Both the position numbers and the translations under genes were made by a program. Below are positions 28,384-35,823 of a stretch of DNA of 64,000 bases, piece by piece. Under the pieces are notes generated by a model. The model ran no database searches and was not told the DNA's origin. It worked only from the letters and a program-made list of their open reading frames with translations. Every line of letters begins with the position of its first letter. Position 1 is the first letter of the stretch. Location: positions 3,844,001 to 3,908,000 of the forward strand of contig OZ245848.1 in NCBI GenBank assembly GCA_965228955.1, in the 5' to 3' direction. Source of the DNA: JANSWY01 sp965228955 (GTDB lineage: Bacteria > Bacteroidota > Bacteroidia > Cytophagales > Cyclobacteriaceae).

Positions 28384-28948
28384 GTTTCTGTTACAAGCGG
28401 ATGAGTCATTATTCCTGATACTAAACCGACTTCATGCAGATTGGCTTGATCCTATAATGATATTTCTATCAGCGAAGAAAGTTTGGATTCCTCTTTATTT
28501 ACTCATTATTGGTTTTCTTGCATGGACCTTCAGAAAGAAAGCCATAATTATCATAATTGGCATTATTTTGACAGTAAGTGCTGCCGATCAAATTACTTCT
28601 GGGGTGATGAAGCCGGCTTTTGAGAGATTAAGGCCTTGCCATGAGATGCAATTACAAGCATCTATTCATGTACCTTCAAAATGTGGTGGGAAATATGGGT
28701 TTGCTTCTTCACATGCAGCAAATACTTTTGGGCTTGCTGCTTTTCTATTCCTACTATTTAGAAGAAGGAAGTTCGCAATTGGAGTTGCAATGCTTGCTTG
28801 GGCTGCTATAGTTTCATACAGTAGAATTTACCTGGGCGTGCATTATCCAGGAGATATTTTAGTTGGATCGCTAATTGGAATTGCCTTAGCGATCCTGTTC
28901 TATTCCATCACTTTAAGAGTGAATCAAAGAGTCTTTAAAGAAGGTTAA
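28376..28948 (+). CDS. PAP2-family membrane phosphatase
   Basis: A 190-residue integral membrane protein with five or six helices. The three phosphatase motifs are present: KPAFERLRP (motif 1), SSHAANTFG (motif 2, with the His; Ser-Ser replaces Pro-Ser-Gly) and SRIYLGVHYPGD (motif 3, with the nucleophile-activating His and Asp). Likely substrates are undecaprenyl pyrophosphate or phosphatidylglycerophosphate-type lipids at the periplasmic face. Its start overlaps hemF by 8 bp, and its end overlaps the convergent LytTR gene by 14 bp. Confidence 0.92.
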   Translation: MLEFLLQADESLFLILNRLHADWLDPIMIFLSAKKVWIPLYLLIIGFLAWTFRKKAIIIIIGIILTVSAADQITSGVMKPAFERLRPCHEMQLQASIHVPSKCGGKYGFASSHAANTFGLAAFLFLLFRRRKFAIGVAMLAWAAIVSYSRIYLGVHYPGDILVGSLIGIALAILFYSITLRVNQRVFKEG

Positions 28949-29636
28949 GATTACTCAGGAATTTCTCTTTGTAAGAAGACCCTACTGGAATGATCTTTTC
29001 ATTTATGTGGATCTGCATATCCTCCAAGAAATCAATTTTCTTCAGATTGACAATATAAGATCTATGCACCCTTACAAAAGTACTATTAGGCAATCGTTTC
29101 TCGATTCCTTTCATAGTGTGGTGAACAATCTTCTTGCCTTTTACAGTATTGAAAATTACGTAATCAGCTAATGCTTCAACAAAGAAGATTCCATCATATT
29201 CAAGTCTTTCAAGCTTGGAGTCAGACTTTACGAAAATATCGATATTGGATTCAGCAATGATCTGCTCCTTCTCGATTTGTTCTTTTACCTTAACTACAGC
29301 CTTTAAGAACCTACTATATTCAAAAGGTTTAACCAGGTAATCATTCACATTCCCTTCAAAGGCCTGAATAGCATATTCTTCCTTAGAAGTCACCATGATG
29401 ATTGGGTACGAGTTATTCAATGATTGCATCAAATCGATACCTGACATTTCCGGAATCTCAACATCCAGAAACACAAGGTCCACATCAGATGGTGCTTCAT
29501 TCATTAAAATATTGGAAGCTTCAACAGCGCTATCCAGCTCGTAGGTAAGTTTTAGAAAATCAGTTTTGTCAATGAATTTTTTCACTAAAAGACGAGATAT
29601 TTCATCATCGTCAACTACCATGCAATTGATCTCCAT
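28935..29636 (-). CDS. LytTR-type response regulator
   Basis: A 233-residue regulator with an N-terminal REC domain (acidic cluster VVDDDE; phospho-acceptor Asp in LVFLDVEIPEMSG, about residue 58; conserved Lys in YLVKPFEYSRF) and a C-terminal LytTR DNA-binding domain (about 130-230; GIEKRLPNSTFVRVHRSYIVNL). No LytS-type kinase gene is nearby. It starts 6 bp after the riboflavin synthase stop, so the two are probably cotranscribed. The phosphorylating kinase and the target genes are unknown. Confidence 0.93.
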   Translation of the reverse strand: MEINCMVVDDDEISRLLVKKFIDKTDFLKLTYELDSAVEASNILMNEAPSDVDLVFLDVEIPEMSGIDLMQSLNNSYPIIMVTSKEEYAIQAFEGNVNDYLVKPFEYSRFLKAVVKVKEQIEKEQIIAESNIDIFVKSDSKLERLEYDGIFFVEALADYVIFNTVKGKKIVHHTMKGIEKRLPNSTFVRVHRSYIVNLKKIDFLEDMQIHINEKIIPVGSSYKEKFLSNLNLL

Positions 29637-29642
29637 AAGGCG

Positions 29643-30230
29643 TTATTTAAGAGATAAGATCTTTTGGACGTATTTCCCAAGAATGTCAAATTCCAAGTTC
29701 ACTTTATCTCCAAGTTTAAGTCGGTTAAAATTTGTGTTTTCGAAAGTATAAGGAATGATCGCAACTGTGAACGTACTTTTTTCGGAGTTAAAGCAGGTTA
29801 AACTCACTCCATTGATGCAGATCGAACCTTTCTCTACAGTAATATTACCCTTATTCGCATCAAATTCAAAATCAAAGTACCAACTTCCTTCTGCTTCTTT
29901 TATTCCAGTACACTCCCCTATTTGATCAACATGTCCTTGAACTACATGCCCATCAAACCTTCCATCTGCGATCATACATCTCTCCAGATTCATTATGTCC
30001 CCTTCTTTCAGATCTCCAAGGTTGGTCTTGATTAATGTCTCTTCAATAGCGGTAACCCAATGTTTATTCCCATCAACTTCTGTCACTGTCAGGCACACTC
30101 CATTGTGGCTAACACTTTGATCAACTTTTAATTCCGGGCTAATAGAGCTCTCCACTAAAAAGTTCTTATTTGACCCCTCCGATGTGATTTCAACAATTTT
30201 CCCTGAATCCTCAATAATACCTGTAAACAT
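29643..30230 (-). CDS. ribE: Riboflavin synthase alpha chain
   Basis: The enzyme dismutates 6,7-dimethyl-8-ribityllumazine to riboflavin. The 195-residue protein starts with the diagnostic MFTGIIEDSGKI and has two lumazine-binding repeats. The first contains SHNGVCLTV, followed by FDGHVVQGHVDQIG, and the second contains SICINGVSLTCFN. The other rib genes are not in the window. It is the first gene of a minus-strand pair with the LytTR regulator and diverges from pcm. Confidence 0.97.
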   Translation of the reverse strand: MFTGIIEDSGKIVEITSEGSNKNFLVESSISPELKVDQSVSHNGVCLTVTEVDGNKHWVTAIEETLIKTNLGDLKEGDIMNLERCMIADGRFDGHVVQGHVDQIGECTGIKEAEGSWYFDFEFDANKGNITVEKGSICINGVSLTCFNSEKSTFTVAIIPYTFENTNFNRLKLGDKVNLEFDILGKYVQKILSLK

Positions 30231-30316
30231 TTCCCTCGCTTTTGCTAATAGTTGGAATATTCGTCATTAATTTTGACTCAAATAAATCAAAAAAAGACAC
30301 AAAACAAACCTACGAA

Positions 30317-30970
30317 ATGATTGATGATTATAAGCACAAGGGAATGAGAAAAAAACTTGTGAAAATCATTCAATCAAAAGGGATTGTAGACACAGGAGTT
30401 CTTGATGCTATAGGCAAAATACCAAGGCATTTTTTCTTTGATGAAATATTTGTAGAACACGCTTATCAGGATAAGGCATTTCCAATTGGAGAAGGACAAA
30501 CCATATCTCAACCTTTTACTGTTGCATTCCAAACCCAGCTCCTTGAAATCAAGCCTGGAGACAAGGTTCTAGAAATTGGAACAGGCTCTGGTTATCAGGC
30601 TAGTGTCTTGGTTGAACTCGGAGCAGAAGTCTACACGATTGAGTATCAAAAGAAGCTTCATGATAAGGTGAAGAAGTTTCTCCCGAAGGTGTTCGGGTAC
30701 AAACCAAAATTTTTCTACGGTGACGGATCAAAAGGTCTTGCTGAACATGCTCCATATGACAAAATCCTGGTAACTGCCGGTGCTCCTACTGTTCCATCTG
30801 ATTTAATTAAGCAATTAAAGGTTGGTGGATCTTTGGTGATTCCTGTGGGTAATAACAAAGTCCAGAAGATGGTAAGAATCCAAAAAGCTTCTGAAAAACA
30901 ATTGATCAAAAAAGAATTTTCAAATTTCAGTTTTGTCCCTTTGTTGGGAGATAAAGGCTGGAAAAAATAG
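30317..30970 (+). CDS. pcm: Protein-L-isoaspartate O-methyltransferase
   Basis: Pcm methylates isoaspartyl residues with SAM and so starts repair of aged proteins. From the ATG at 30317 the product is 217 residues, the usual length, beginning MIDDYKHKGMRKK; an earlier in-frame start at 30242 would add 25 atypical residues. Motifs are IGEGQTISQPFTVAFQTQLL (substrate and SAM binding) and KVLEIGTGSGYQASVL (motif I). It opens a compact plus-strand run of five genes ending with a glycosyltransferase. Confidence 0.94.
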   Translation: MIDDYKHKGMRKKLVKIIQSKGIVDTGVLDAIGKIPRHFFFDEIFVEHAYQDKAFPIGEGQTISQPFTVAFQTQLLEIKPGDKVLEIGTGSGYQASVLVELGAEVYTIEYQKKLHDKVKKFLPKVFGYKPKFFYGDGSKGLAEHAPYDKILVTAGAPTVPSDLIKQLKVGGSLVIPVGNNKVQKMVRIQKASEKQLIKKEFSNFSFVPLLGDKGWKK

Positions 30971-31012
30971 TAAGTTTGCGAGTCTCAATTTTTCATTAAA
31001 AAGTTACAAACG

Positions 31013-31528
31013 GTGGCGAAAAAGAAGAAAAAGTGCAGTGAATCTTATGTACAGATGACGGAGTTGGTGCTACCCAATGATACCAACACCCTCAACAATT
31101 TAATGGGAGGACGTTTAATGCATTGGATGGATATTGTTTCTGCTATTGCAGCTCAGAAGCATTCCAACAGAATCGTAGTAACTGCTTCAGTTGATAACAT
31201 TTCATTTGATCACCCAATTAGATTGGGAAATGTTGTAACACTCAAAGCATTTGTGACCAGAGCTTTCAATTCTTCAATGGAGGTTTATATTGAAGCAATC
31301 GCTGAAGACATCCCTGCAAGTAAAAAAGTTGAAACTAACAGTGCGTTTTTCACTTTTGTAGCTGTTGACCAATCGGGAAGACCAATTGATGTTCCTGAGT
31401 TAATTGCTGAAACAGCTGAGGAAAAAGAGCTTTACAATGGTGCTTTAAGAAGAAGACAGCTTAGATTAGTATTGGCTAAGCGAATGAAACCCGAAGATGC
31501 CACTGAACTTAAATCACTGTTTGACTAA
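31013..31528 (+). CDS. Acyl-CoA thioesterase (hotdog fold)
   Basis: A 171-residue single-hotdog thioesterase of the YciA/BACH type. NLMGGRLMHWMDIVSAIAA carries the catalytic Asp-containing helix segment, and VDNISFDHPIRLGNVVTLKAFVTRAFNSSMEV is the conserved central strand region. It hydrolyses fatty acyl-CoA to free acid. The start is a GTG at 31013. Its stop overlaps the ATG of the next gene by one base (TAATG). Confidence 0.92.
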   Translation: MAKKKKKCSESYVQMTELVLPNDTNTLNNLMGGRLMHWMDIVSAIAAQKHSNRIVVTASVDNISFDHPIRLGNVVTLKAFVTRAFNSSMEVYIEAIAEDIPASKKVETNSAFFTFVAVDQSGRPIDVPELIAETAEEKELYNGALRRRQLRLVLAKRMKPEDATELKSLFD

Positions 31529-32178
31529 TGGAAGATCAAAACTTCTTGAAATACTTTATTAATGAGGAAGTCTATGTTATTCCAGGAGACGTTCCTGCTA
31601 CTCAAGTAACCAATGAACCAAAGGTTGAAGAACCTGTTCAAGTTACCGAGGAAAAAGTAGAAGAGAAGACATCCGTTGAGCCGGTAATAGTTACTACTCC
31701 TACAGAAACTGTCAAAGAAGAAATCAAGGAGAAACCAAAGCCAGCAAAACAAGAAGAACAAAAAGAACCAGAAACATCTGAAGCTCCTGATTATACTCCT
31801 CCAGTATATTCCGGGCATTTCATTAAGGGAGTTCTGGTGGTAGTTCACAGTAAAGGTCTAAAGTTTGATCATGTAGACTTATTGGAAAAAATACTTGGTA
31901 GTATAGGAATGCAAAAAGAAGACGTGGCTATACTTCCTTCAGGTCACATGCAGAGTAAAGAAGATTTCAATTGGGTGAACCAGGTTGAAAAGAAACAGAC
32001 ATTCATGTTTGGCCTACCAGATAAATGGATGCAGCAATTCAATTCTGACATCACAAAATATGTAAATCACGAAACAGAAAAAGGCAACCTGATGTTTATT
32101 GATTCATTAGTGGAACTGAACAACGAGGTTTCGCTAAAAAAACAATTGTGGGCTCAACTGAAATCAATAAATGTCTAA
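31528..32178 (+). CDS. Hypothetical protein with low-complexity Pro/Glu/Val region
   Basis: I do not recognise a family. The first ~25 residues (NFLKYFINEEVYVI) are followed by a disordered Glu/Val/Thr/Pro/Lys-rich stretch (about 25-90) and then a compact alpha/beta part (about 95-216) with GHFIKGVLVVVHSKGLKF and MFGLPDKWMQQF. There is no signal peptide or membrane segment. It is translationally coupled to both neighbours (1-bp and 8-bp overlaps), which supports a real gene. Confidence 0.75.
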   Translation: MEDQNFLKYFINEEVYVIPGDVPATQVTNEPKVEEPVQVTEEKVEEKTSVEPVIVTTPTETVKEEIKEKPKPAKQEEQKEPETSEAPDYTPPVYSGHFIKGVLVVVHSKGLKFDHVDLLEKILGSIGMQKEDVAILPSGHMQSKEDFNWVNQVEKKQTFMFGLPDKWMQQFNSDITKYVNHETEKGNLMFIDSLVELNNEVSLKKQLWAQLKSINV

Positions 32179-32455
32179 AATAGAACAACTGGAAATGGGC
32201 AATAAAGGAGCTTTCGAATATTTCGAAGACTCTGAGAAACTTGCCGAAATGACTTATGTATTTACCGGAGATGATAAGTTCATCATTGATCACACAGAGG
32301 TAGATGATAGCCTCAGAGGTAAAGGTGTGGGACGACAGCTAGTAGAGGCAGCTGTAAACTTTGCTAGAGAAAAAAGCCTAAAAATCCTTCCGCTTTGTCC
32401 ATTTGCAAAATCAGTCTTTGACAAAACCCCTGAATTTCAGGATGTCAGATATTAA
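32171..32455 (+). CDS. Small GNAT (YjdJ-type) acetyltransferase
   Basis: A 94-residue minimal GNAT protein of the YjdJ/Gtn10 type. DHTEVDDSLRGKGVGRQLVEAAVNFA carries the acetyl-CoA-binding R/Q-x-x-G-x-G loop, and LKILPLCPFAKSVFDKTPEFQ is the typical C-terminal segment with the conserved Cys. The acceptor is unknown. It overlaps its upstream neighbour by 8 bp and the downstream gene by 1 bp. Confidence 0.9.
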   Translation: MSKIEQLEMGNKGAFEYFEDSEKLAEMTYVFTGDDKFIIDHTEVDDSLRGKGVGRQLVEAAVNFAREKSLKILPLCPFAKSVFDKTPEFQDVRY

Positions 32456-33186
32456 TGGATCGAATTGCGGTTTATACTGCCATTTTTGGCCCATATGAAG
32501 GATTAATACCTCAGAAGAAAATTCCTGGAGTTGATTTTATTTGTTTCACTGATCAGCCTTTTAAATCCAAATCCTGGGAGATCAGGCAGATTCCTCCAAT
32601 TTTTGATGACCCAGCTAGAGACAGTAGAAGAATCAAAGTTAATCCGCATATCTTTTTAGAGGATTATGATCTATCAGTCTACATTGATGGTAACTTTCTG
32701 ATTAGAGGTGATATCAAAGAACTAATATCTTCCCATTTAGATAAACACAACATTGCAATCTTTGATCATAACCAAACAGAAGATGCTCGAAACTGTCTGT
32801 ATGATGAGTATGATGCGCTAAGAGCATTAGCCAAACAAGGCGTAGTGAAGGATGATCCAACCGTCATGGAAGATCAAATTGAGAGATACCTTTCCCAAAA
32901 TTATCCAGATAAGAATGGACTCATTTCTTCAGGTTGCATTGTCAGAAGACACAATGAGTTTAATGTTGTCATGACAATGGAAGTATGGTGGCAGGAAATT
33001 GAAAAGGGAAGCAAAAGAGATCAACTCAGCTTCAACTATGCTGCATGGATCACTGCGTTACAATACAAAATCATTGATGGAGATATACGAAATAACAAAT
33101 GGGTTGTAATGCTTGGTAAGCACCGAAAAAGCTATTTCTGGAAGCTTTTTCGGTACAGAATTAAAGGATTTTTTGGTCTTGTTTAA
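32455..33186 (+). CDS. Glycosyltransferase domain protein (DUF616/TOD1-like)
   Basis: A 243-residue cytosolic protein opening with IAVYTAIFGPYEGL and FICFTDQPF, the start of the DUF616/TOD1/MUCI70-type hexosyltransferase-like domain. SVYIDGNFLIRGDIKELI supplies the D-x-N/D metal-binding-like motif, and DQLSFNYAAWITA the conserved 'DQ.S' block. The donor and acceptor are unknown. It is last in the five-gene run and overlaps the end of the convergent TlpA-like gene by 4 bp. Confidence 0.85.
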   Translation: MDRIAVYTAIFGPYEGLIPQKKIPGVDFICFTDQPFKSKSWEIRQIPPIFDDPARDSRRIKVNPHIFLEDYDLSVYIDGNFLIRGDIKELISSHLDKHNIAIFDHNQTEDARNCLYDEYDALRALAKQGVVKDDPTVMEDQIERYLSQNYPDKNGLISSGCIVRRHNEFNVVMTMEVWWQEIEKGSKRDQLSFNYAAWITALQYKIIDGDIRNNKWVVMLGKHRKSYFWKLFRYRIKGFFGLV

Positions 33187-34322
33187 CCAAAAATCTCTTG
33201 AAGTTTCGTTCTTAAGCTGATTCCTCTTAATCCTTTTGCTATGATTTTACCTTCTGGATCAACAAGGAATGTTGCAGGGATAGTCTGAACGTTGTAAGTA
33301 GCTGAGGCAGATTCCGCAGATCTTGTGTCTAATACATGTTCCCAAGGAAGACCATCTACTTCTATCGCTTGCTTCCATTTATTTGAGTTCACATCCAATG
33401 ACACACCGAGTATTTCAAACCCTTTATCTGCGTAAGTTGCGTAAACCTTTTTGACATTTGGATTCTCAGCCCGACATGGTCTGCACCAAGATGCCCAGAA
33501 ATCGATTAATACATATTTTCCTCTTAAAGAAGTTAGGCTTACCATATTTCCGTTGGCATCAGGAAGTTCAATTTCCGGAGCAATGTCTCCTACTTTCACT
33601 TCTAATTCCTTAAGTCTCATAATCTCTCTGGCCTGCTCCATTTTGCTGGCTAGAGCAATAGTATAAGGTGACTCTGGAAGTTTTTCCTGAAATTTGGTTG
33701 CTACACTATCCACGAATGTAAAGTCCTTCTCAAAATTGATGTAGTTAAGAATGTAAACAGCTGAAACCGAGGGAGCGTTTTCCCAAACTAACTTCTTAAG
33801 CTCAATGTCTTTTTTGGTTTCAGCAATTCTCATCCTTTCGTTTACACTCAGCCAAAGCTGATCATCTCTTGTGCTTTTAGCAATAACTGCTTCTTGTTGA
33901 AGGCTTTTTATTTTCTGAGTAAATCTCCTCACAATCGAGTCAGCCTCGTCTTTTTGCGCAGTTGCCAAGGAACCTGATATTTCAAATGCCCCAGAAGCTT
34001 TGTTCCCATCAGCAGTTATCTCAATATCCTTATCATCCAACCCAATTATGAATGGCACAAATTGCTTGTCGTAGATATTGATTCTATAAAATGATTGCTC
34101 TGCAGCAGAAACCTGAAATGAAAATGTATTTCCATCCATCTCAACAGAGTCCACTCTTACTGCTGATTGGAAGTCGAGTTTTTCCAAGACTACTTTACCT
34201 CCATCAACGGGGTACTTTACAGTTCCGTTTATTACAACTCCATCAGACAAGAAGCCCTTCTTATCAGAGCAACTAAATAGTGCTGTAATCAGGCAACAAA
34301 TAATTAGTACTTTTTTCATCAT
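33183..34322 (-). CDS. TlpA-like thiol:disulfide oxidoreductase lipoprotein with DUF4369 domain
   Basis: From MMKKVLIICCLITALFSC at 34322 the product is a ~379-residue lipoprotein (lipobox ALFSC). The frame is open to 34352, abutting gatB, but those residues add nothing to the signal. An N-terminal DUF4369 beta domain (about 25-120) and a helical middle region precede a C-terminal AhpC/TSA-thioredoxin domain with the active site WASWCRPCRAENP and the cis-Pro loop TIPATFLVD. It probably reduces periplasmic disulfides, as do other Bacteroidota TlpA/ResA proteins. It is the last gene of alaS-gatB-tlpA. Confidence 0.92.
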   Translation of the reverse strand: MMKKVLIICCLITALFSCSDKKGFLSDGVVINGTVKYPVDGGKVVLEKLDFQSAVRVDSVEMDGNTFSFQVSAAEQSFYRINIYDKQFVPFIIGLDDKDIEITADGNKASGAFEISGSLATAQKDEADSIVRRFTQKIKSLQQEAVIAKSTRDDQLWLSVNERMRIAETKKDIELKKLVWENAPSVSAVYILNYINFEKDFTFVDSVATKFQEKLPESPYTIALASKMEQAREIMRLKELEVKVGDIAPEIELPDANGNMVSLTSLRGKYVLIDFWASWCRPCRAENPNVKKVYATYADKGFEILGVSLDVNSNKWKQAIEVDGLPWEHVLDTRSAESASATYNVQTIPATFLVDPEGKIIAKGLRGISLRTKLQEIFG

Positions 34323-34352
34323 TTTAAGGTTTAATCTGACTCTATAATTCAA

Positions 34353-35810
34353 TTATTGCTCTAAAGATTCCCGAATAAGCTTATTTGCTACTTTAGGGTC
34401 AACTTTTCCATTACTTCTTTTCATTACCTCACCCATAAACATACCAACCAGGCCTTTCTTCCCTTTTTTATACTCTTGGACTTTCTCAGGTAACCCAGCA
34501 AGTACTTCATCAATGATTGGCTGAATACTATCAGAATCACTATCCTGTAGAACATTTAATTTCTCTGCAACCTGTAGCGCATTCATATCAGAATGTTCTG
34601 CCAGGTATGGAAATAACTTTTGAGATGCAATGGTGTGACTCACTTTTCCTTCATCAACTAAACCGATTAACTCAGCAATTCCTTCCGGTTTCACTGGAAA
34701 TTCTTCTATCGAAATACCTTTATCATTTAAGAAACCTTTAATTGGCCCCATTATCCAGTTGGACGCTGATTTATGGTTGTGAGTTAAGCTTCCCAGCGAT
34801 TCAAAGTAATCAGCAGTCGCTTTCGACTCTGTTAAGAATGCACTATCATATTCCGGGAGCTTATATTCCTTCATAAACTTCTCGTAAAGCTCATGCGGCA
34901 GGCTTGGCATTTGAGACTTCAAATCGTCAATATATGCATCTGTTACTTCAAGCGGACTTAGATCTGGTTCAGGGAAATATCTATAGTCGTTAAGCTCTTC
35001 TTTGGTACGCATACCAGCAGTTGTGCCTTTATCTGCGTCAAATGTTCTTGTTTCTGAGAATACTTCGTTTCCTTTCTCTGTCTCTATTATTTGACGTTCA
35101 ACCTCATGTTCTATCGCTCTGGCAACATTCCGGATGGAGTTCATATTCTTAACTTCCACCTTTTTACCAAACTCGGTAGCATCTTTCAACATAATGGAAA
35201 TGTTCGCATCACATCTCATTGACCCTTCCTCCATATTGCCATCACAAATGCCGAGATATCTTACAATCTTCCTTACTTCAGAAACAAAGGCATAGGCCTC
35301 TTCAGCGGTTCCAATAACGGGATCTGTCACCATTTCTAGTAAGGCAACCCCTGCCCTGTTGTAATCCACTAAAGTATCAGTTTCTCCTTCAAGGTGAATT
35401 GACTTTCCTGCATCCTCTTCCATGTGGATCTTAGTCAGCTTGATCTCCTTTTCCGTTCCATCTTTCAATCTGATTGGCACATATCCACCAACACAAACCG
35501 GACTAGTATCCTGAGTGATCTGATATCCTTTTGGAAGATCCGGATAGAAATAATTCTTCCGATCAAATATCTGGTATCTGCTAATGTGACTATTACAGGC
35601 AATTCCAAGTTTGACTGCATACTCAACTACTTTTTCATTGAGTTTTGGCATGGTGCCAGGGTGACCAAGGGTGATCACATTAATATTGGTGTTGGGGCTT
35701 TTACCAAAGGTGGTGCTGTCCCCAACAAATATTTTACTTTCTGTTTGTAATTGAATGTGGACCTCCAGCCCAATAACCACACGATATTTTGATCTTATCG
35801 CCTCATCCAT
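34353..35810 (-). CDS. gatB: Aspartyl/glutamyl-tRNA amidotransferase subunit B
   Basis: GatB is the kinase/tRNA-binding subunit of the GatCAB complex that converts misacylated Glu-tRNA(Gln) or Asp-tRNA(Asn) to the correct amide. The 485-residue protein has VVIGLEVHIQLQTESKIF at the start, the catalytic-domain block FDRKNYFYPDLPKGYQITQD, EDAGKSIH, DYNRAGVALLEMVTDP and the C-terminal tail/YqeY domain (about 330-485). It lies 13 bp after alaS. gatA and gatC are elsewhere. Confidence 0.98.
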   Translation of the reverse strand: MDEAIRSKYRVVIGLEVHIQLQTESKIFVGDSTTFGKSPNTNINVITLGHPGTMPKLNEKVVEYAVKLGIACNSHISRYQIFDRKNYFYPDLPKGYQITQDTSPVCVGGYVPIRLKDGTEKEIKLTKIHMEEDAGKSIHLEGETDTLVDYNRAGVALLEMVTDPVIGTAEEAYAFVSEVRKIVRYLGICDGNMEEGSMRCDANISIMLKDATEFGKKVEVKNMNSIRNVARAIEHEVERQIIETEKGNEVFSETRTFDADKGTTAGMRTKEELNDYRYFPEPDLSPLEVTDAYIDDLKSQMPSLPHELYEKFMKEYKLPEYDSAFLTESKATADYFESLGSLTHNHKSASNWIMGPIKGFLNDKGISIEEFPVKPEGIAELIGLVDEGKVSHTIASQKLFPYLAEHSDMNALQVAEKLNVLQDSDSDSIQPIIDEVLAGLPEKVQEYKKGKKGLVGMFMGEVMKRSNGKVDPKVANKLIRESLEQ

Positions 35811-35823
35811 AGTTCTCTCTAAA

